Shown here: piece after piece, positions 51,567-61,804 of the stretch
Layout: each line of letters starts with the position of its first letter
Numbering within the stretch: position 1 is the first letter of the stretch
Assembly: GCF_004402045.1 (NCBI RefSeq)
Contig: NZ_SOMG01000011.1
Coordinates: 496,001-560,000 of the forward strand
From: Lelliottia nimipressuralis
Lineage (GTDB): Bacteria; Pseudomonadota; Gammaproteobacteria; Enterobacterales; Enterobacteriaceae
Reading direction: 5' to 3'
DNA length: 64,000 nt
The notes under the pieces: generated by a model
The model's database searches: none
The model's input: the letters and a program-made list of their open reading frames with translations, nothing else
What the model was told of the DNA's origin: nothing
Translations under genes and position numbers: made by a program

Positions 51567-51890
51567 TTAAACCGGGGTATTCATTATTTCCTGGTAAGCG
51601 CCAATCATCTTATTTCGCGCCTGCATACCAAAGCTGAATGAAATAGAGGATTTCTGCATCGCCAGCATCACGTCATTCAGGGCAATATCGCTACTTCCGG
51701 ACATCCATTGCTGTGTTTTGCTCTTTGCCTCAACCTGGGTTTTATTTATTTCGTTAATGCTGTTAAATAAAACGTCAGAAAAGGAGGGGGCGTCACCGCG
51801 CGAGGTGTGCCGCTGGTTAGACGGACCGCTGACCTGCTGTGCCTGGGTTTGTATTTGATCGAGTACGCCACGCATTAATGTCGCTGACAT
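51567..51890 (-). CDS. fliE: Flagellar hook-basal body protein FliE
   Basis: FliE links the MS ring to the rod. This 107-aa protein keeps the conserved C-terminus (ALNDVMLAMQKSSISFSFGMQARNKMIGAYQEIMN). The N-terminal half differs strongly from remembered E. coli FliE. It heads the minus-strand arm and diverges from fliF, as in E. coli, but leads straight into cheR, which is not the E. coli arrangement. Confidence 0.92.
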   Translation of the reverse strand: MSATLMRGVLDQIQTQAQQVSGPSNQRHTSRGDAPSFSDVLFNSINEINKTQVEAKSKTQQWMSGSSDIALNDVMLAMQKSSISFSFGMQARNKMIGAYQEIMNTPV

Positions 51891-52154
51891 TTTTCAATTC
51901 CTGATTAATGGGATAAAAGCCACTGTTTATTGCACATCTTTTAAACGTCGACAGCTTAACACGTGTTTAAAAACCTCAGAAAATCCAATAAGCCGACAGA
52001 ACTTTGAGCTTATTTATCCTTAAAAAAAACGCCTTTCAGACGATAATGCCCGCCTGAAAAATTCTTATATTTTTGAAATCGTCGACATCACTCTCGCGAA
52101 TTTCGTGAGCTGACGCGCATCGCTGATGCGTGCTATTTCATACAGGAATACGGC
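51891..52154. promoter_or_regulatory. Divergent fliE/fliF control region
   Basis: These 264 bases must hold both promoters that start the two arms of the locus. AT-rich blocks are visible, as is an inverted GCGCATC-GCT-GATGCGT motif near 52115. I cannot assign an FlhDC box or sigma-28 promoter with confidence. Confidence 0.5.
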
Positions 52155-53834
52155 ATGAGTGCCACACTAAATGAGTTAACCAACAATCCGGCAGAGCGAA
52201 TTAAATCGATGCTGTCCTCACTTCGCGGCAGCCCGAAGCTTTTGCTGGTGATTTGCGGCGCTGCGGCGCTATCCGTCATCATCGCGCTCATGTTCTGGGC
52301 AAAGGAGCCGGATTACCGGGTGCTGTTCAGTAATATCAGTGATGAAGAAGGCGGTGCCATCGTGGCGCAGCTGTCTCAGCTCAACGTCCCTTACCGTATC
52401 GATACGCCGGGCGGTGTGATCATGGTGCCGGGCTCGCAGGTGCATGAGGTGCGCATGAAGCTGGCCCAGCAGGGGCTGCCGAAGGGCGGCTCGGTGGGCT
52501 TTGAGCTGCTCGATCAGGAGAAGTTTGGCGTCAGCCAGTTCACCGAGCAGGTGAACTACCAGCGCGCACTCGAAGGCGAGCTGGCGCGCACCATCGAAAA
52601 TCTCGGCCCGATCCAAAGCGCGCGCGTGCATCTGGCCACGCCGAAACCGTCGATGTTTGTTCGCGAACAGAAGAAACCGACCGCGTCCGTCACCGTTAAC
52701 CTGCTGCAGGGCCGCACCCTGGATGACAGCCAGGTGGTGGCCATCACTCATCTTATCTCCAGCGCGGTGACCGGTCTGGCGGCAGAGAGCGTGACCATTG
52801 TCGATCAGCGCGGCAACCTGCTCACCCAGAGCGGGATGCGCGGCCTGCAGACGGCGCACCTGAAATACACCAATGAAATCGAGAGCGACTACCAGCAGCG
52901 CATCCAGCGCATTCTCGCCCCGCTGGTGGGGGATGAAAACATCCGCGCCCAGGTGACCGCGCAGATGGATTTCACCGAGCAGGAGCAGACCCTGGAGCAG
53001 TACCAGCCGAACAGCGACCCTGAAAAAATGGCGATCCGCAGCCGTCAGTCAAGTCTGGCCGAGCAGGGGAATCGCCGTGGCGCGGGCGGCGGGCCGGGGG
53101 CGTTGAGCAACACGCCACCGGCACCGGCCACCGCGCCGCTGACCCAGCCGCTCAATACCCCAGCGGATGACAAAAAAGAGAAAACCACCGGCAGCAGCGC
53201 CAGCCGTGAGACGGCGCAGCCGTATAACAACCGCAGCGATGAGACCACAAACTTTGAGGTGGATCGCACCCTGACCCACACCAAATCCAATGCCGGACGC
53301 ATCCAGCGCCTGTCGGTCGCGGTGGTGATCAACCACCTGCCGCAGGGGGAAGAGGGTAAACCGGGGCCGATTAGCGAGGCCGAGCTGACCCGCATTAACG
53401 CGCTGGTCAAAGAGGCGATTGGCTACAACGCCAGCCGTGGCGACAGCGTCAACATCCTCAACTCCGCCTTTAACGGCGTAGTGGAAGAACCGATTCCGCC
53501 GTTCTGGGAACAGGATCGTTTCTACGCGCTGTTAATGGCTATCGCCCGCTATCTGGTCATCGCCATTATCGCCTGGGTGATGTGGCGCAAGCTGGTGCAG
53601 CCCGCCTGGATCCGCCATCAGGAGACCACTATCCGTCGTCTGGAGATGGAAAAAGAGGCGCGCGAAGAACAAATTGCTGCGAAAAAACGTGCAGCGGAGA
53701 AAAACAACCGCGACCGTGCCCAGCAGCGAGTGGATACGGAACTCAATGGTCAACAGCTGCGTGAGCTGGCAGAGCAGGAGCCGCGCGTTATCGCCCTGGT
53801 GATCCGCCAGTGGATGAGTAAGGAGCCGAAATAA
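52155..53834 (+). CDS. fliF: Flagellar MS-ring protein FliF
   Basis: FliF forms the inner-membrane MS ring on which the flagellum is built. The 559-aa protein has a first membrane helix (about 28-46), ring-building motifs ([45 protein letters not shown]), a low-complexity periplasmic loop around 300-350, a second helix (about 452-476) and a C-terminal FliG-binding tail. The ATG follows ACAGGAATACGGC. Its stop shares one base with the fliG start. Confidence 0.95.
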   Translation: MSATLNELTNNPAERIKSMLSSLRGSPKLLLVICGAAALSVIIALMFWAKEPDYRVLFSNISDEEGGAIVAQLSQLNVPYRIDTPGGVIMVPGSQVHEVRMKLAQQGLPKGGSVGFELLDQEKFGVSQFTEQVNYQRALEGELARTIENLGPIQSARVHLATPKPSMFVREQKKPTASVTVNLLQGRTLDDSQVVAITHLISSAVTGLAAESVTIVDQRGNLLTQSGMRGLQTAHLKYTNEIESDYQQRIQRILAPLVGDENIRAQVTAQMDFTEQEQTLEQYQPNSDPEKMAIRSRQSSLAEQGNRRGAGGGPGALSNTPPAPATAPLTQPLNTPADDKKEKTTGSSASRETAQPYNNRSDETTNFEVDRTLTHTKSNAGRIQRLSVAVVINHLPQGEEGKPGPISEAELTRINALVKEAIGYNASRGDSVNILNSAFNGVVEEPIPPFWEQDRFYALLMAIARYLVIAIIAWVMWRKLVQPAWIRHQETTIRRLEMEKEAREEQIAAKKRAAEKNNRDRAQQRVDTELNGQQLRELAEQEPRVIALVIRQWMSKEPK

Positions 53835-54820
53835 TGAATGCCTCAGATAAAAGCGCCATCGTCATGCTGACGCTGGGAGATGTCCTGGCGGCGGAGGTGT
53901 TCAAGCACCTCAACGCCCACGAGGTGAAGCAGATCAGTGCCTCAATGGTCAACATGGCGGGCTTTACTCACGACCAGATGGCAATGGTGCTGGAGGAGTT
54001 TAAAAAAGACTCCAGCGAATACGCGGCGCTCAGCCTCAATACCAACGACTACCTGCGCAGCGTGCTGGTCAAGGCGCTGGGTGAAGAGCGTGCTTCCTCG
54101 CTGCTGGAAGATCTGCTGGATACTCACCAGGGCACCAACGGCATCGAAACGCTCAACTTTATGGAGCCACAGTCGGTCTTCGATCTTATCCGTGAGGAGC
54201 ATCCGCAGATCATCGCCACCATCCTGGTTCATCTTAAGCGTAACCAGGCGGCGGACGTGCTGGGCAAATTCGACGATCGCGAGCGTAACGACATCATGCT
54301 GCGTATTGCCACCTTCGGTGGCGTACAGCCTGCCGCGCTGCAGGAGCTGACGGAAGTGCTGAACAACCTGCTGCACGGTCAGAACCTCAAGCGCAGCAAG
54401 ATGGGCGGCGTCCGTCCGGCAGCCGAGATCCTCAACCTGATGAAATCGCACCAGGAAGAGGCGGCCATCGAGGCGGTACGCGAGTTCGACGGCGAGCTGG
54501 CGCAGAAGATCATCGACGAGATGTTCCTGTTCGAAAACCTGGTGGAAGTGGAAGACAGAAGCATCCAGCGTCTGCTGCAGGAGATCGAGAGCGAGACGCT
54601 GATCATCGCGCTGAAAGGGGCCGACGAGCCGCTGCGCATGAAGTTCTTCCGCAACATGTCCCGTCGTCAGGCGGAGCTGATGACCGACGATCTGGCCTCC
54701 CGTGGCCCGGTGCGTCTGTCGCAGGTCGAAGCCGAGCAGAAAAACATTCTCAACGTGGTGCGTCGCCTGGCCGAGGCCGGCGAGATCCTGATTGGAGGCA
54801 GCGACGATGCCTACGTTTGA
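53834..54820 (+). CDS. fliG: Flagellar motor switch protein FliG
   Basis: FliG is the C-ring torque protein. The 328-aa protein shows the N-terminal FliF-binding domain, the EHPQ motif in [18 protein letters not shown] (about 125-128 for EHPQ), the middle-domain [13 protein letters not shown] segment and the C-terminal torque helix with the charged residues of [26 protein letters not shown]. It is more diverged from remembered E. coli FliG in the first 110 residues than elsewhere. Confidence 0.96.
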   Translation: MNASDKSAIVMLTLGDVLAAEVFKHLNAHEVKQISASMVNMAGFTHDQMAMVLEEFKKDSSEYAALSLNTNDYLRSVLVKALGEERASSLLEDLLDTHQGTNGIETLNFMEPQSVFDLIREEHPQIIATILVHLKRNQAADVLGKFDDRERNDIMLRIATFGGVQPAALQELTEVLNNLLHGQNLKRSKMGGVRPAAEILNLMKSHQEEAAIEAVREFDGELAQKIIDEMFLFENLVEVEDRSIQRLLQEIESETLIIALKGADEPLRMKFFRNMSRRQAELMTDDLASRGPVRLSQVEAEQKNILNVVRRLAEAGEILIGGSDDAYV

Positions 54821-55511
54821 TGATAACAACGCCCGCGAGTGGCGGAGCTGGAAGCCTGAAAACCTGCTGGGTGAACCGCTGGACACCCCGTTGCCCACGC
54901 TGGACAACACCCAGTCTGAGACTCAACTGAAAGCTGAACTGGCGCGTCTGCGCAAGCAGGCGGAGCAGCAGGGGTTTGCCCAGGGGCAACAGCAGGGCCA
55001 GGAAGAGGGCCGCAAACAGGGCTATGAGGCGGGGCTGAAAGAGGGTCGCGACGCCGGTTTTGCCCAAGGCCTCGAGCAGGCGCGCGTTGAACAACAGGCA
55101 TTGTTGCGCGAGGCCGAGCTGTGGGTCAGCAACTTTAAGCTGGCGCTGGAAAACCTCGAAGGGCTAATCCCGGCCCGTCTGGTGCAGTTGTCCCTGACGG
55201 CGGTGCAGCAGCTCTACGGCACCTCCCGCATCGCAGATAACCATGCCCTGGTAACGCAGATCCGCAGCCTGATGCAGCAGGATGCCCTGCTGCACGGCAC
55301 CATCCAGCTGTATGTCAGCCCGGACGCGTTTGACGTCGTGCAGGCGGCGCTGGGTGAAACGCTCGCCGCGATGGGCTGGGAGCTGCATCGCGACACCGGC
55401 CTGGCCGCCGGGGGCTGCCGGGTGGTCTCCCCGGATGTGGAGGTGGACGCCAGCATGGAAACCCGCTGGCAGGCGCTCTGCCAGCTGGCGCGCGAGGAGC
55501 TCTCGCAATGA
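54807..55511 (+). CDS. fliH: Flagellar export ATPase regulator FliH
   Basis: This 234-aa protein negatively regulates FliI and tethers it to the C ring. The repeated GxxxG-like pattern that marks FliH helices is present ([34 protein letters not shown] is spread over about 48-82). The ATG at 54807 follows TTGGAGG and overlaps fliG by 14 bases; it overlaps fliI by four. Confidence 0.92.
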   Translation: MPTFDDNNAREWRSWKPENLLGEPLDTPLPTLDNTQSETQLKAELARLRKQAEQQGFAQGQQQGQEEGRKQGYEAGLKEGRDAGFAQGLEQARVEQQALLREAELWVSNFKLALENLEGLIPARLVQLSLTAVQQLYGTSRIADNHALVTQIRSLMQQDALLHGTIQLYVSPDAFDVVQAALGETLAAMGWELHRDTGLAAGGCRVVSPDVEVDASMETRWQALCQLAREELSQ

Positions 55512-56872
55512 GCCAGCAGCTAAAAACGTGGCTATCGGCGCTCGACCGGGTGGAAGAGAAACTGACGGAGGTGCCTGATTTTCGCCAGTACGGCAAGCTG
55601 ACGCGCGCCACCGGTCTGGTAATGGAAGCCGTGGGGCTGAAGCTGCCGATCGGCGCGCTGTGTATCGTTGAGCGCCAGACGGAGCAGGGGATTATCCCGG
55701 TTGAGAGCGAAGTGGTGGGCTTTAACGGCCAGACGCTGTTCCTGATGCCGCTGGAACACGTCGACGGCATCCTGCCGGGGGCGCGTATTTATGCCCTGCA
55801 ACGCGACAGCCACGCAGGAAAACAACTGCCCGTGGGCCCGCACCTGCTGGGCCGCGTGCTGGATGCGCAGGGCCGTCCGCTGGATGGCCGCCCCGCGCCG
55901 GGGAAACCGGCGGCAGGGCTCTTTACTCCAACGCTTAATCCGCTGCACCGCGACCCGATCAAAAACGTGCTCGACGTTGGCGTGCGCGCCATCAACGGCC
56001 TGCTGACGGTAGGGCGCGGGCAGCGTATGGGCCTGTTCGCCGGTTCCGGCGTCGGCAAAAGCGTGCTGCTCGGCATGATGGCCCGCTTCACCACCGCTGA
56101 CGTCATCGTGGTGGGGCTGATTGGCGAGCGCGGCCGCGAAGTGAAAGATTTTATCGAGAATATCCTCGGCGAGCAGGGGCTGGCGCGTGCGGTGGTGGTG
56201 GCCGCCCCGGCCGACGTGTCGCCGATTTTGCGTATGCAGGGGGCCGTTTACGCGACGCGCATCGCGGAAGATTTTCGCGAGCGCGGCCTCAACGTGCTGC
56301 TGATCATGGACTCCCTGACCCGTTACGCCATGGCGCAGCGTGAAGTGGCCCTGGCGATTGGCGAACCGCCCGCGACCAAAGGCTATCCGCCGTCGGTCTT
56401 TGCTCGTCTGCCTGCGCTGGTCGAGCGCACCGGTAACGGCGTGAAGGGGGGCGGCTCAATCACCGCGTTTTATACCGTACTCACCGAAGGGGACGATCAG
56501 CAGGATCCGATTGCCGACTCCGCGCGTGCGATCCTCGACGGCCATATCGTGCTGTCGCGTCGTCTTGCCGAGGCGGGGCACTACCCGGCTATTGATATTG
56601 AAGCCTCGATCAGCCGCGCCATGACCGAGCTTATCCCGCATGCCCAGTACCGCAAGGTACAACGTTTTAAACAGCTGCTTTCCGCGTATCAGCGCAACCG
56701 CGATCTGGTCAGCGTGGGCGCGTACGTCAAAGGCAGCGACGCGATGCTGGATCAGGCTATTGATAAATACCCGTCGCTGGAGGCGTTCCTCCACCAGGCG
56801 ATCCACGAGCGCAGCGGCTATGACGACGCCGTTCGCGCCCTGTCCGGGCTCTTCCCGGATATCAAGGACTAA
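55508..56872 (+). CDS. fliI: Flagellum-specific ATPase FliI
   Basis: This 454-aa F1-beta-like hexameric ATPase drives export-substrate unfolding. It has Walker [16 protein letters not shown] (about 174-188), Walker [13 protein letters not shown] (about 258-269) with the following Arg/Tyr, and [11 protein letters not shown] near residue 211. It lies between fliH and fliJ, the canonical order. Confidence 0.96.
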   Translation: MSQQLKTWLSALDRVEEKLTEVPDFRQYGKLTRATGLVMEAVGLKLPIGALCIVERQTEQGIIPVESEVVGFNGQTLFLMPLEHVDGILPGARIYALQRDSHAGKQLPVGPHLLGRVLDAQGRPLDGRPAPGKPAAGLFTPTLNPLHRDPIKNVLDVGVRAINGLLTVGRGQRMGLFAGSGVGKSVLLGMMARFTTADVIVVGLIGERGREVKDFIENILGEQGLARAVVVAAPADVSPILRMQGAVYATRIAEDFRERGLNVLLIMDSLTRYAMAQREVALAIGEPPATKGYPPSVFARLPALVERTGNGVKGGGSITAFYTVLTEGDDQQDPIADSARAILDGHIVLSRRLAEAGHYPAIDIEASISRAMTELIPHAQYRKVQRFKQLLSAYQRNRDLVSVGAYVKGSDAMLDQAIDKYPSLEAFLHQAIHERSGYDDAVRALSGLFPDIKD

Positions 56873-56884
56873 TCCGGAGGCGCG

Positions 56885-57334
56885 ATGAACGTGAAAAACC
56901 CCATGACGCTGCTGCGCGATATGGCGCAAGAGACGCTGACGGAAACCACCCGCGCGCTGGGCGGGGCGCAGCAGCAGCTCCAGCAGGCAATGACTCAGCA
57001 CGAACAGCTGCAGCACTACGAGCAGGAGTACCAGCAGTCCCTGCGTCAGGGGATGATGGGCGGCGGCATGTCGGTGGCGGATCTGGTCAATCACCAGTCG
57101 TTCATTTTGTCGCTGAAGCAGGTCGTGAAGCAGCAGGAAGGCCACGTTAACGCCTGCGAAAAGGCGGTAGACCAGGTGAAGCAGAACTGGGTGCAGAACA
57201 AGCAGCGCCTGAACGCGTTTGAAACCCTGATCGAACGCCGGACGACGGCGCAGGCGCTGGTTGAAAGCCGACATGAACAAAAGCTGATGGATGAATTTGC
57301 TCAGCGCGCCGGACAAAAGAGAGAAAGGCTATGA
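56885..57334 (+). CDS. fliJ: Flagellar export chaperone FliJ
   Basis: This 149-aa coiled-coil protein sits like a gamma subunit in the FliI hexamer and links it to FlhA. It is helical throughout and Gln-rich (AQQQLQQAMTQHEQLQHYEQEY). Sequence conservation in this family is low, so position between fliI and fliK is the main support. CCGGAGG precedes the ATG; the end overlaps fliK by four bases. Confidence 0.9.
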   Translation: MNVKNPMTLLRDMAQETLTETTRALGGAQQQLQQAMTQHEQLQHYEQEYQQSLRQGMMGGGMSVADLVNHQSFILSLKQVVKQQEGHVNACEKAVDQVKQNWVQNKQRLNAFETLIERRTTAQALVESRHEQKLMDEFAQRAGQKRERL

Positions 57335-58401
57335 ATATTGATATTGCCGCCCTGTTACTGGGCAGCGGAGCGCAGGGCAAACCGAAGGCCGGGTTGCTCT
57401 CAGACGAAGGCTTCAGCCTGGCGCTGGATGACAAGCTGGCTGAACTGGCGCAGCTTTTCCCGGGGCTTGACCCCCAGGCGCTGGCAGCACTGCCGGAAGC
57501 CGCGCTGGCGGGGGCGGGCTTGCCCGCGGATTTACTGCCTGAACAGCTGACCGGAGACGTACCCGCAGCGGAGGCTGACAGTCTGCTGCTGACGGCGACG
57601 CCGGGGCTGGCAGAGGCCCTGAAAGGCGTTGCACTCACCGACGGCGAGGGTGAGGAGAGCCCGCAGTGGCAGCTGCAGCAGCTGGTGACCCGCAGCGTCA
57701 CGGGGTCAGAGCCGGTTAAGCCTGCGAATGGAGTAGTGGGCGGCAAAACCCCTGTGCAGGAGGGAAAAACCGTTTCTCCCCTGAAGGCCGCCGCCGATAA
57801 CACGCCTGCGGCAAATGCCGCCCCGCTGATGGCGCAGCCCGCAGCACCGGTGAGTAGTGAGGCGATGGTCACGGCAGAGATGTCTGCGACCTCATCGGTG
57901 AGCGCCGTGGCGCTGCCGGCCGCCGTGCGCGCCAGCGTGGCGCATGCGCCGCAGCAGGTTGTCACCGTCAACCATCCGCCGGAAACGCCGGAGTGGAAGC
58001 AGTCGGTCAGCCAGCATATCGCTATTTTTAGCCGTAACGGGCTGCACAGCGCGGAGATCCGCCTGCATCCGGAAGAGCTGGGATCGCTGCAGATCTCCCT
58101 GCGCATGCAGCAGGATCAGGCGCAGATCCATATCGTCAGCGAACATGCCCACATTCGTCACGCCATGGAGCAGGCCATGCCGCAGCTGCGCGCCGCGATG
58201 GCGGAATCAGGTATTCAGCTCGGCCAGGCGAACGTGAGCGCGGAAGGGCAGCCGTTCGCCGCCGGTGAGCAGGGCCAGAACGCATCGGGGGATGAGCACG
58301 GCGCGCAGGATGGGGAAGAGCCGTTGGTTGAAGAGGAGATCGTGCCGACTTTATTAACCACCACTCCCGGAAATATATACGGAATTAATACCTTTGCCTG
58401 A
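57331..58401 (+). CDS. fliK: Flagellar hook-length control protein FliK
   Basis: FliK is the secreted molecular ruler that stops hook growth through FlhB. The 356-aa protein has a variable Ala/Pro-rich N-terminal ruler (1-215) and a conserved C-terminal switch domain: WKQSVSQHIAIFSRNGLHSAEIRLHPEELGSLQISLRM at about 225-262. It is somewhat shorter than E. coli FliK (375 aa), so hook length could differ. Confidence 0.92.
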   Translation: MNIDIAALLLGSGAQGKPKAGLLSDEGFSLALDDKLAELAQLFPGLDPQALAALPEAALAGAGLPADLLPEQLTGDVPAAEADSLLLTATPGLAEALKGVALTDGEGEESPQWQLQQLVTRSVTGSEPVKPANGVVGGKTPVQEGKTVSPLKAAADNTPAANAAPLMAQPAAPVSSEAMVTAEMSATSSVSAVALPAAVRASVAHAPQQVVTVNHPPETPEWKQSVSQHIAIFSRNGLHSAEIRLHPEELGSLQISLRMQQDQAQIHIVSEHAHIRHAMEQAMPQLRAAMAESGIQLGQANVSAEGQPFAAGEQGQNASGDEHGAQDGEEPLVEEEIVPTLLTTTPGNIYGINTFA

Positions 58402-58486
58402 AGGGATGAATTAGCTTCAGGAATGAAATTTTATCGCCTGATTATCAGGATGATTATATGGACTACAATGTCCGCCATATTGACCC

Positions 58487-58506
58487 GAGGGTAGTACGCT
58501 GCCCTC
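58487..58506 (+). other. Hairpin between fliK and fliL
   Basis: GAGGGTAG-TACG-CTGCCCTC forms an 8-bp stem with one G-T pair, followed by TCTTATTT. It lies in the only sizeable gap (129 bases) of the plus-strand arm, suggesting partial termination or a boundary between fliFGHIJK and fliLMNOPQR. Confidence 0.55.
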
Positions 58507-58530
58507 TCTTATTTATCAGGTGTACGTTCA

Positions 58531-59037
58531 ATGAGTAATAAAAATAAAAAGGTCGCCAGCGGCGGAGGTTCTCGCTCGCTTCTGATGACGTTCATGTTTT
58601 TGACTGCCGTTGCGGCGTGCGGCGTTTCCGGCTACCTGTTCTGGGAAATGAAATTCGCAAAACCGGCACAGGAAACGGTTGAAGGCGATGCGAGCGCAGC
58701 ACCTGTGCCCGTGCAAGTCGAGCCGCTATACGCCTCGATGAATACCTTTACCGTGAGCCTGAAGCCGACGGCGAACGAATCGGATCGGGTATTGTACCTG
58801 GGGTTGTCTATTCGCCTGGCAGAACAGAAATCGCTGGCCGTACTGGAAAAATATTTGCCGGAATATCGCAGCCGCTTATTTATGTTACTCACCCATCAGA
58901 CGTATGAAGATTTAGCCACCGATGAGGGCAAACGCCGCCTGATTACCCATATTCAGAATGAGCTGGATAAACCGCTGGCGTTTAACCAGTCCATTCGCGT
59001 CACTGACGTCCTTATTAACGAATTTATTCTGCGGTAA
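58531..59037 (+). CDS. fliL: Flagellar basal-body associated protein FliL
   Basis: This 168-aa single-pass inner-membrane protein supports the stator at high load. It has a membrane helix (about 14-35, SLLMTFMFLTAVAACGVSGYLFW) and a periplasmic FliL domain (MNTFTVSLKPTANESDRVLYLGLSIRLAEQK, ending VTDVLINEFILR). It is five bases upstream of fliM. Confidence 0.93.
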   Translation: MSNKNKKVASGGGSRSLLMTFMFLTAVAACGVSGYLFWEMKFAKPAQETVEGDASAAPVPVQVEPLYASMNTFTVSLKPTANESDRVLYLGLSIRLAEQKSLAVLEKYLPEYRSRLFMLLTHQTYEDLATDEGKRRLITHIQNELDKPLAFNQSIRVTDVLINEFILR

Positions 59038-59042
59038 TTATT

Positions 59043-60035
59043 ATGGCTGACAGCTTTTTATCTCAGGATGAGATCGACCGGTTGCTTAACGCGGATGCGG
59101 ACAGCAGCAGCGATCTGCATAACACCCGGCCCGATGCAGGGATAAAACCCTACGATCCGCATACCCAGCGCCGGGTCATTCGCGAGCGCCTGCATTCGCT
59201 GGAAATTATTAACGAACGCTTTGCCCGTCAGTTCCGTATGGGGCTGTTTAACCTGCTGCGCCGTAGCCCGGACATTACGGCGGGGAACATTAAGATCCAG
59301 CCGTATCACGAGTTTGCCCGCAACCTGCCGGTGCCGACAAACCTGAACCTGCTGCACCTTAACCCGCTGCGCGGTACGTCGCTGATGGCGTTCTCGCCGG
59401 GGCTGGTGTTTATGGCCGTGGATAACCTGTTCGGCGGCGACGGTCGTTTCCCGACCAAGGCCGACGGTCGCGAGTTTACGCCCACCGAGCAGCGCGTGAT
59501 CCACCGCATGCTGTCGATGGCGCGCGAGGCGTACGAATTTGCCTGGAGTTCGATCTATAAAATCAAAACGGAGTACATCCGCTCTGAAATCCAGGTGAAG
59601 TTCACCAACATCACCTCGTCGCCAAACGATGTGGTGGTCACCACGCCGTTTTCGGTGGAGATCGGTTCGCACCGCGGGGAGTTCAACATCTGTATTCCCT
59701 TCAGCACCATCGAACCGCTGCGCGAGCTGCTGAGTAACCCGCCAATGGACAACTCCCGTCAGGAAGATACCCAGTGGCGCGGCCTGCTGGCAAGCCAGAT
59801 GCGGGAAACGGAGCTGGAGCTTGCGGCACGTTTCGCGGATATCGGCACCCGGCTCTCAAGCGTCATGCAGATGAAAAAAGGCGACATTATCGCGCTGGAT
59901 AAGCAGGAGTTTATCGAAGCCAGCGTGGGTGGTGTGCCGGTCTTCACGGCCAAATACGGCGCCGTGAACAATCAATATGCCCTGAAGGTCGAGCAGATGA
60001 TTCAGCCTTCATTACTTTCATTAAACAAGGAGTAA
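59043..60035 (+). CDS. fliM: Flagellar motor switch protein FliM
   Basis: FliM receives CheY-P and forms the C ring with FliG and FliN. The 330-aa protein begins with the CheY-binding peptide DSFLSQDEIDRLLN, continues with the CheC-like middle domain (FARQFRMGLFNLLRR, then MGL-type helix) and ends in a SpoA domain (KGDIIALDKQEFIEASVGGVPVFTAKYG). Confidence 0.95.
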   Translation: MADSFLSQDEIDRLLNADADSSSDLHNTRPDAGIKPYDPHTQRRVIRERLHSLEIINERFARQFRMGLFNLLRRSPDITAGNIKIQPYHEFARNLPVPTNLNLLHLNPLRGTSLMAFSPGLVFMAVDNLFGGDGRFPTKADGREFTPTEQRVIHRMLSMAREAYEFAWSSIYKIKTEYIRSEIQVKFTNITSSPNDVVVTTPFSVEIGSHRGEFNICIPFSTIEPLRELLSNPPMDNSRQEDTQWRGLLASQMRETELELAARFADIGTRLSSVMQMKKGDIIALDKQEFIEASVGGVPVFTAKYGAVNNQYALKVEQMIQPSLLSLNKE

Positions 60036-60042
60036 TTTCCCC

Positions 60043-60426
60043 ATGAGCGATATGAACACCTCATCGGGTTCTGACGATCAGTCCATCGATAATCTTTGGG
60101 GTGATGCCATGACCGAACAGCACGCGGCGGGAATTACCGACACCATGGCTGCACCACAATTTTCTGACGAGATGAACCTGATCCTGGATATCCCGGTAAA
60201 AATGACCGTGGAGCTGGGACGCACAAAAATGACCATCAAAGAGCTGCTGCGCTTAAGCCAGGGCTCGGTGGTGTCGCTGGACGGTCTGGCAGGTGAACCG
60301 CTGGATATCCTGATCAATGGTTACCTGATTGCGCAGGGCGAAGTCGTGGTGGTGTCCGATAAATTCGGCATCCGCATTACGGATATCATCACCCCGTCTG
60401 AGCGCATGCATCGCCTGAGCCGCTGA
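60043..60426 (+). CDS. fliN: Flagellar motor switch protein FliN
   Basis: This 127-aa C-ring protein has a SpoA domain: LILDIPVKMTVELGRTKMTIKELLRLSQGSVVSLDG and GYLIAQGEVVVVSDKFGIRITDI, the family's signature. The N-terminal 45 residues are acidic and variable. The stop overlaps the fliO start. Confidence 0.95.
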   Translation: MSDMNTSSGSDDQSIDNLWGDAMTEQHAAGITDTMAAPQFSDEMNLILDIPVKMTVELGRTKMTIKELLRLSQGSVVSLDGLAGEPLDILINGYLIAQGEVVVVSDKFGIRITDIITPSERMHRLSR

Positions 60427-60797
60427 TGAACGCCACTGACTCCCTCCCGGCCACCGGCTCGGTGCTGATGACGGTCAGCGGCGCGCTGGCCCTGATTATC
60501 CTGCTGATGGTGGTGATGGCCTGGGCCGCCCGCCGCAGCGGACTGGCGCGTCGGCTCAACGACGCCCAGGGCAACATGTCCGTGGTCGCAACCCAGTCGC
60601 TCGGGCCGCGCGAGCGTCTGGTACTGGTTGACGTGGGCGAGCAGCGTCTGGTGCTGGGCGTCACCGCCTCGCAGATTACCTGCCTCGCCACGCAGGCGCG
60701 CCCGGAAAATGCCCCGCAGACCTCCGCGCCCGCGGCGACCTTTCCGCTGATGCTGGAAACGCTGCGTCAGAAATACCGTCCGGGAGGTGAGCAGTGA
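60426..60797 (+). CDS. fliO: Flagellar export assembly protein FliO
   Basis: This 123-aa protein has one membrane helix (about 12-34) and a short cytoplasmic domain ([29 protein letters not shown]), as in FliO, which assists formation of the FliP ring. It overlaps fliN by one base and fliP by four. Confidence 0.9.
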   Translation: MNATDSLPATGSVLMTVSGALALIILLMVVMAWAARRSGLARRLNDAQGNMSVVATQSLGPRERLVLVDVGEQRLVLGVTASQITCLATQARPENAPQTSAPAATFPLMLETLRQKYRPGGEQ

Positions 60798-61525
60798 ACC
60801 GTCGTCTGCTGCTGGCGCTCGGCCTGATGCTGCCCGCCGCCGGTGCGCTGGCGGCCAACGGTGACATCACCCTCGGCCAGCCTTCCGGAGAAGGCGGCTG
60901 GACGCTGCCGGTACAAACCCTGCTGCTGTTGAGCGGCTTTACCTTTATCCCCGCCGTGCTGCTGATGATGACCGGGTTTACCCGCATCATCATTGTGCTG
61001 GGGCTGATGCGTAACGCGCTGGGCACGCCTACCGCGCCGCCAAACCAGGTGCTGGTGGGGCTGTCGCTGTTTTTGACCTTTTTTGTCATGTCTCCGGTGT
61101 TCAGCCAGATCTACGAAAAAGCCTGGCAGCCGCTGCAGGAAAACAAAATCACCATGGAGGTGGCGCTCACCGAAGGGGTGAAACCGCTGCGTGCGTTCAT
61201 GCTTGACCAGACGCGCGAAAGCGATCTGGCGATGTTTGCCCGTATCGCGAAGACGCCGGATGTCGCCTCGCCGGAAGAGGTGCCGCTCAGCATTCTGGTG
61301 CCTGCATTTATCACCAGCGAGCTGAAAACCGCGTTCCAGATTGGCTTCACCATCTTTATCCCGTTCCTGATTATCGATCTGGTGGTCGCCAGCATTTTGA
61401 TGGCGCTGGGGATGATGATGGTTCCGCCGACCACCATTGCGCTGCCGTTCAAGCTGATGCTGTTTGTGCTGGTGGATGGCTGGCAGCTGCTGGTGGGATC
61501 GCTGGCGCAGAGCTTTTACAGTTAG
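60794..61525 (+). CDS. fliP: Flagellar export gate protein FliP
   Basis: FliP (pentamer in the export gate) is one of the few flagellar proteins with a cleaved signal peptide, here residues 1-21 (GALA/ANGD). The 243-aa protein shows [52 protein letters not shown] and [25 protein letters not shown], typical of the family. Confidence 0.96.
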   Translation: MNRRLLLALGLMLPAAGALAANGDITLGQPSGEGGWTLPVQTLLLLSGFTFIPAVLLMMTGFTRIIIVLGLMRNALGTPTAPPNQVLVGLSLFLTFFVMSPVFSQIYEKAWQPLQENKITMEVALTEGVKPLRAFMLDQTRESDLAMFARIAKTPDVASPEEVPLSILVPAFITSELKTAFQIGFTIFIPFLIIDLVVASILMALGMMMVPPTTIALPFKLMLFVLVDGWQLLVGSLAQSFYS

Positions 61526-61534
61526 GAGAGACCC

Positions 61535-61804
61535 ATGACCCCTGAAAGCGTTATGGTGATTGGCATGCAGGCGATTAAAGTGGGGCTGATGGTATCCGGC
61601 CCGCTGCTGGTGGTCGCGCTGGTCACCGGTCTTATCATCAGTATTTTGCAGGCTGCCACCCAGGTCAACGAAATGACCATGACCTTCATCCCGAAAATCC
61701 TGATGATTGTCGGCGTCGCGGTGGCGCTTGGCCCGTGGATGATGAAAATATTTATTGAATACACCCGCGCGGTGTTCGCCAGCATTCCCTATGTGATCGG
61801 CTGA
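61535..61804 (+). CDS. fliQ: Flagellar export gate protein FliQ
   Basis: This 89-aa protein has two membrane helices (about 15-40 and 52-78) with LVTGLIISILQAATQVNEMTMTFIPKI between and around them, the FliQ signature. GGAGAG precedes the ATG. The stop shares a base with fliR. Confidence 0.95.
   Translation: MTPESVMVIGMQAIKVGLMVSGPLLVVALVTGLIISILQAATQVNEMTMTFIPKILMIVGVAVALGPWMMKIFIEYTRAVFASIPYVIG

Noticed and set aside
53942..54910. Long minus-strand open frame opposite fliG
   Set aside because: It is a low-complexity shadow of a well-supported gene and has no domain, promoter or ribosome site.
57331..58401. Repetitive Ala/Pro segments in fliK as a possible frameshift
   Set aside because: The frame is continuous from the overlap with fliJ to the conserved C-terminal switch domain; variability of the ruler region is normal.
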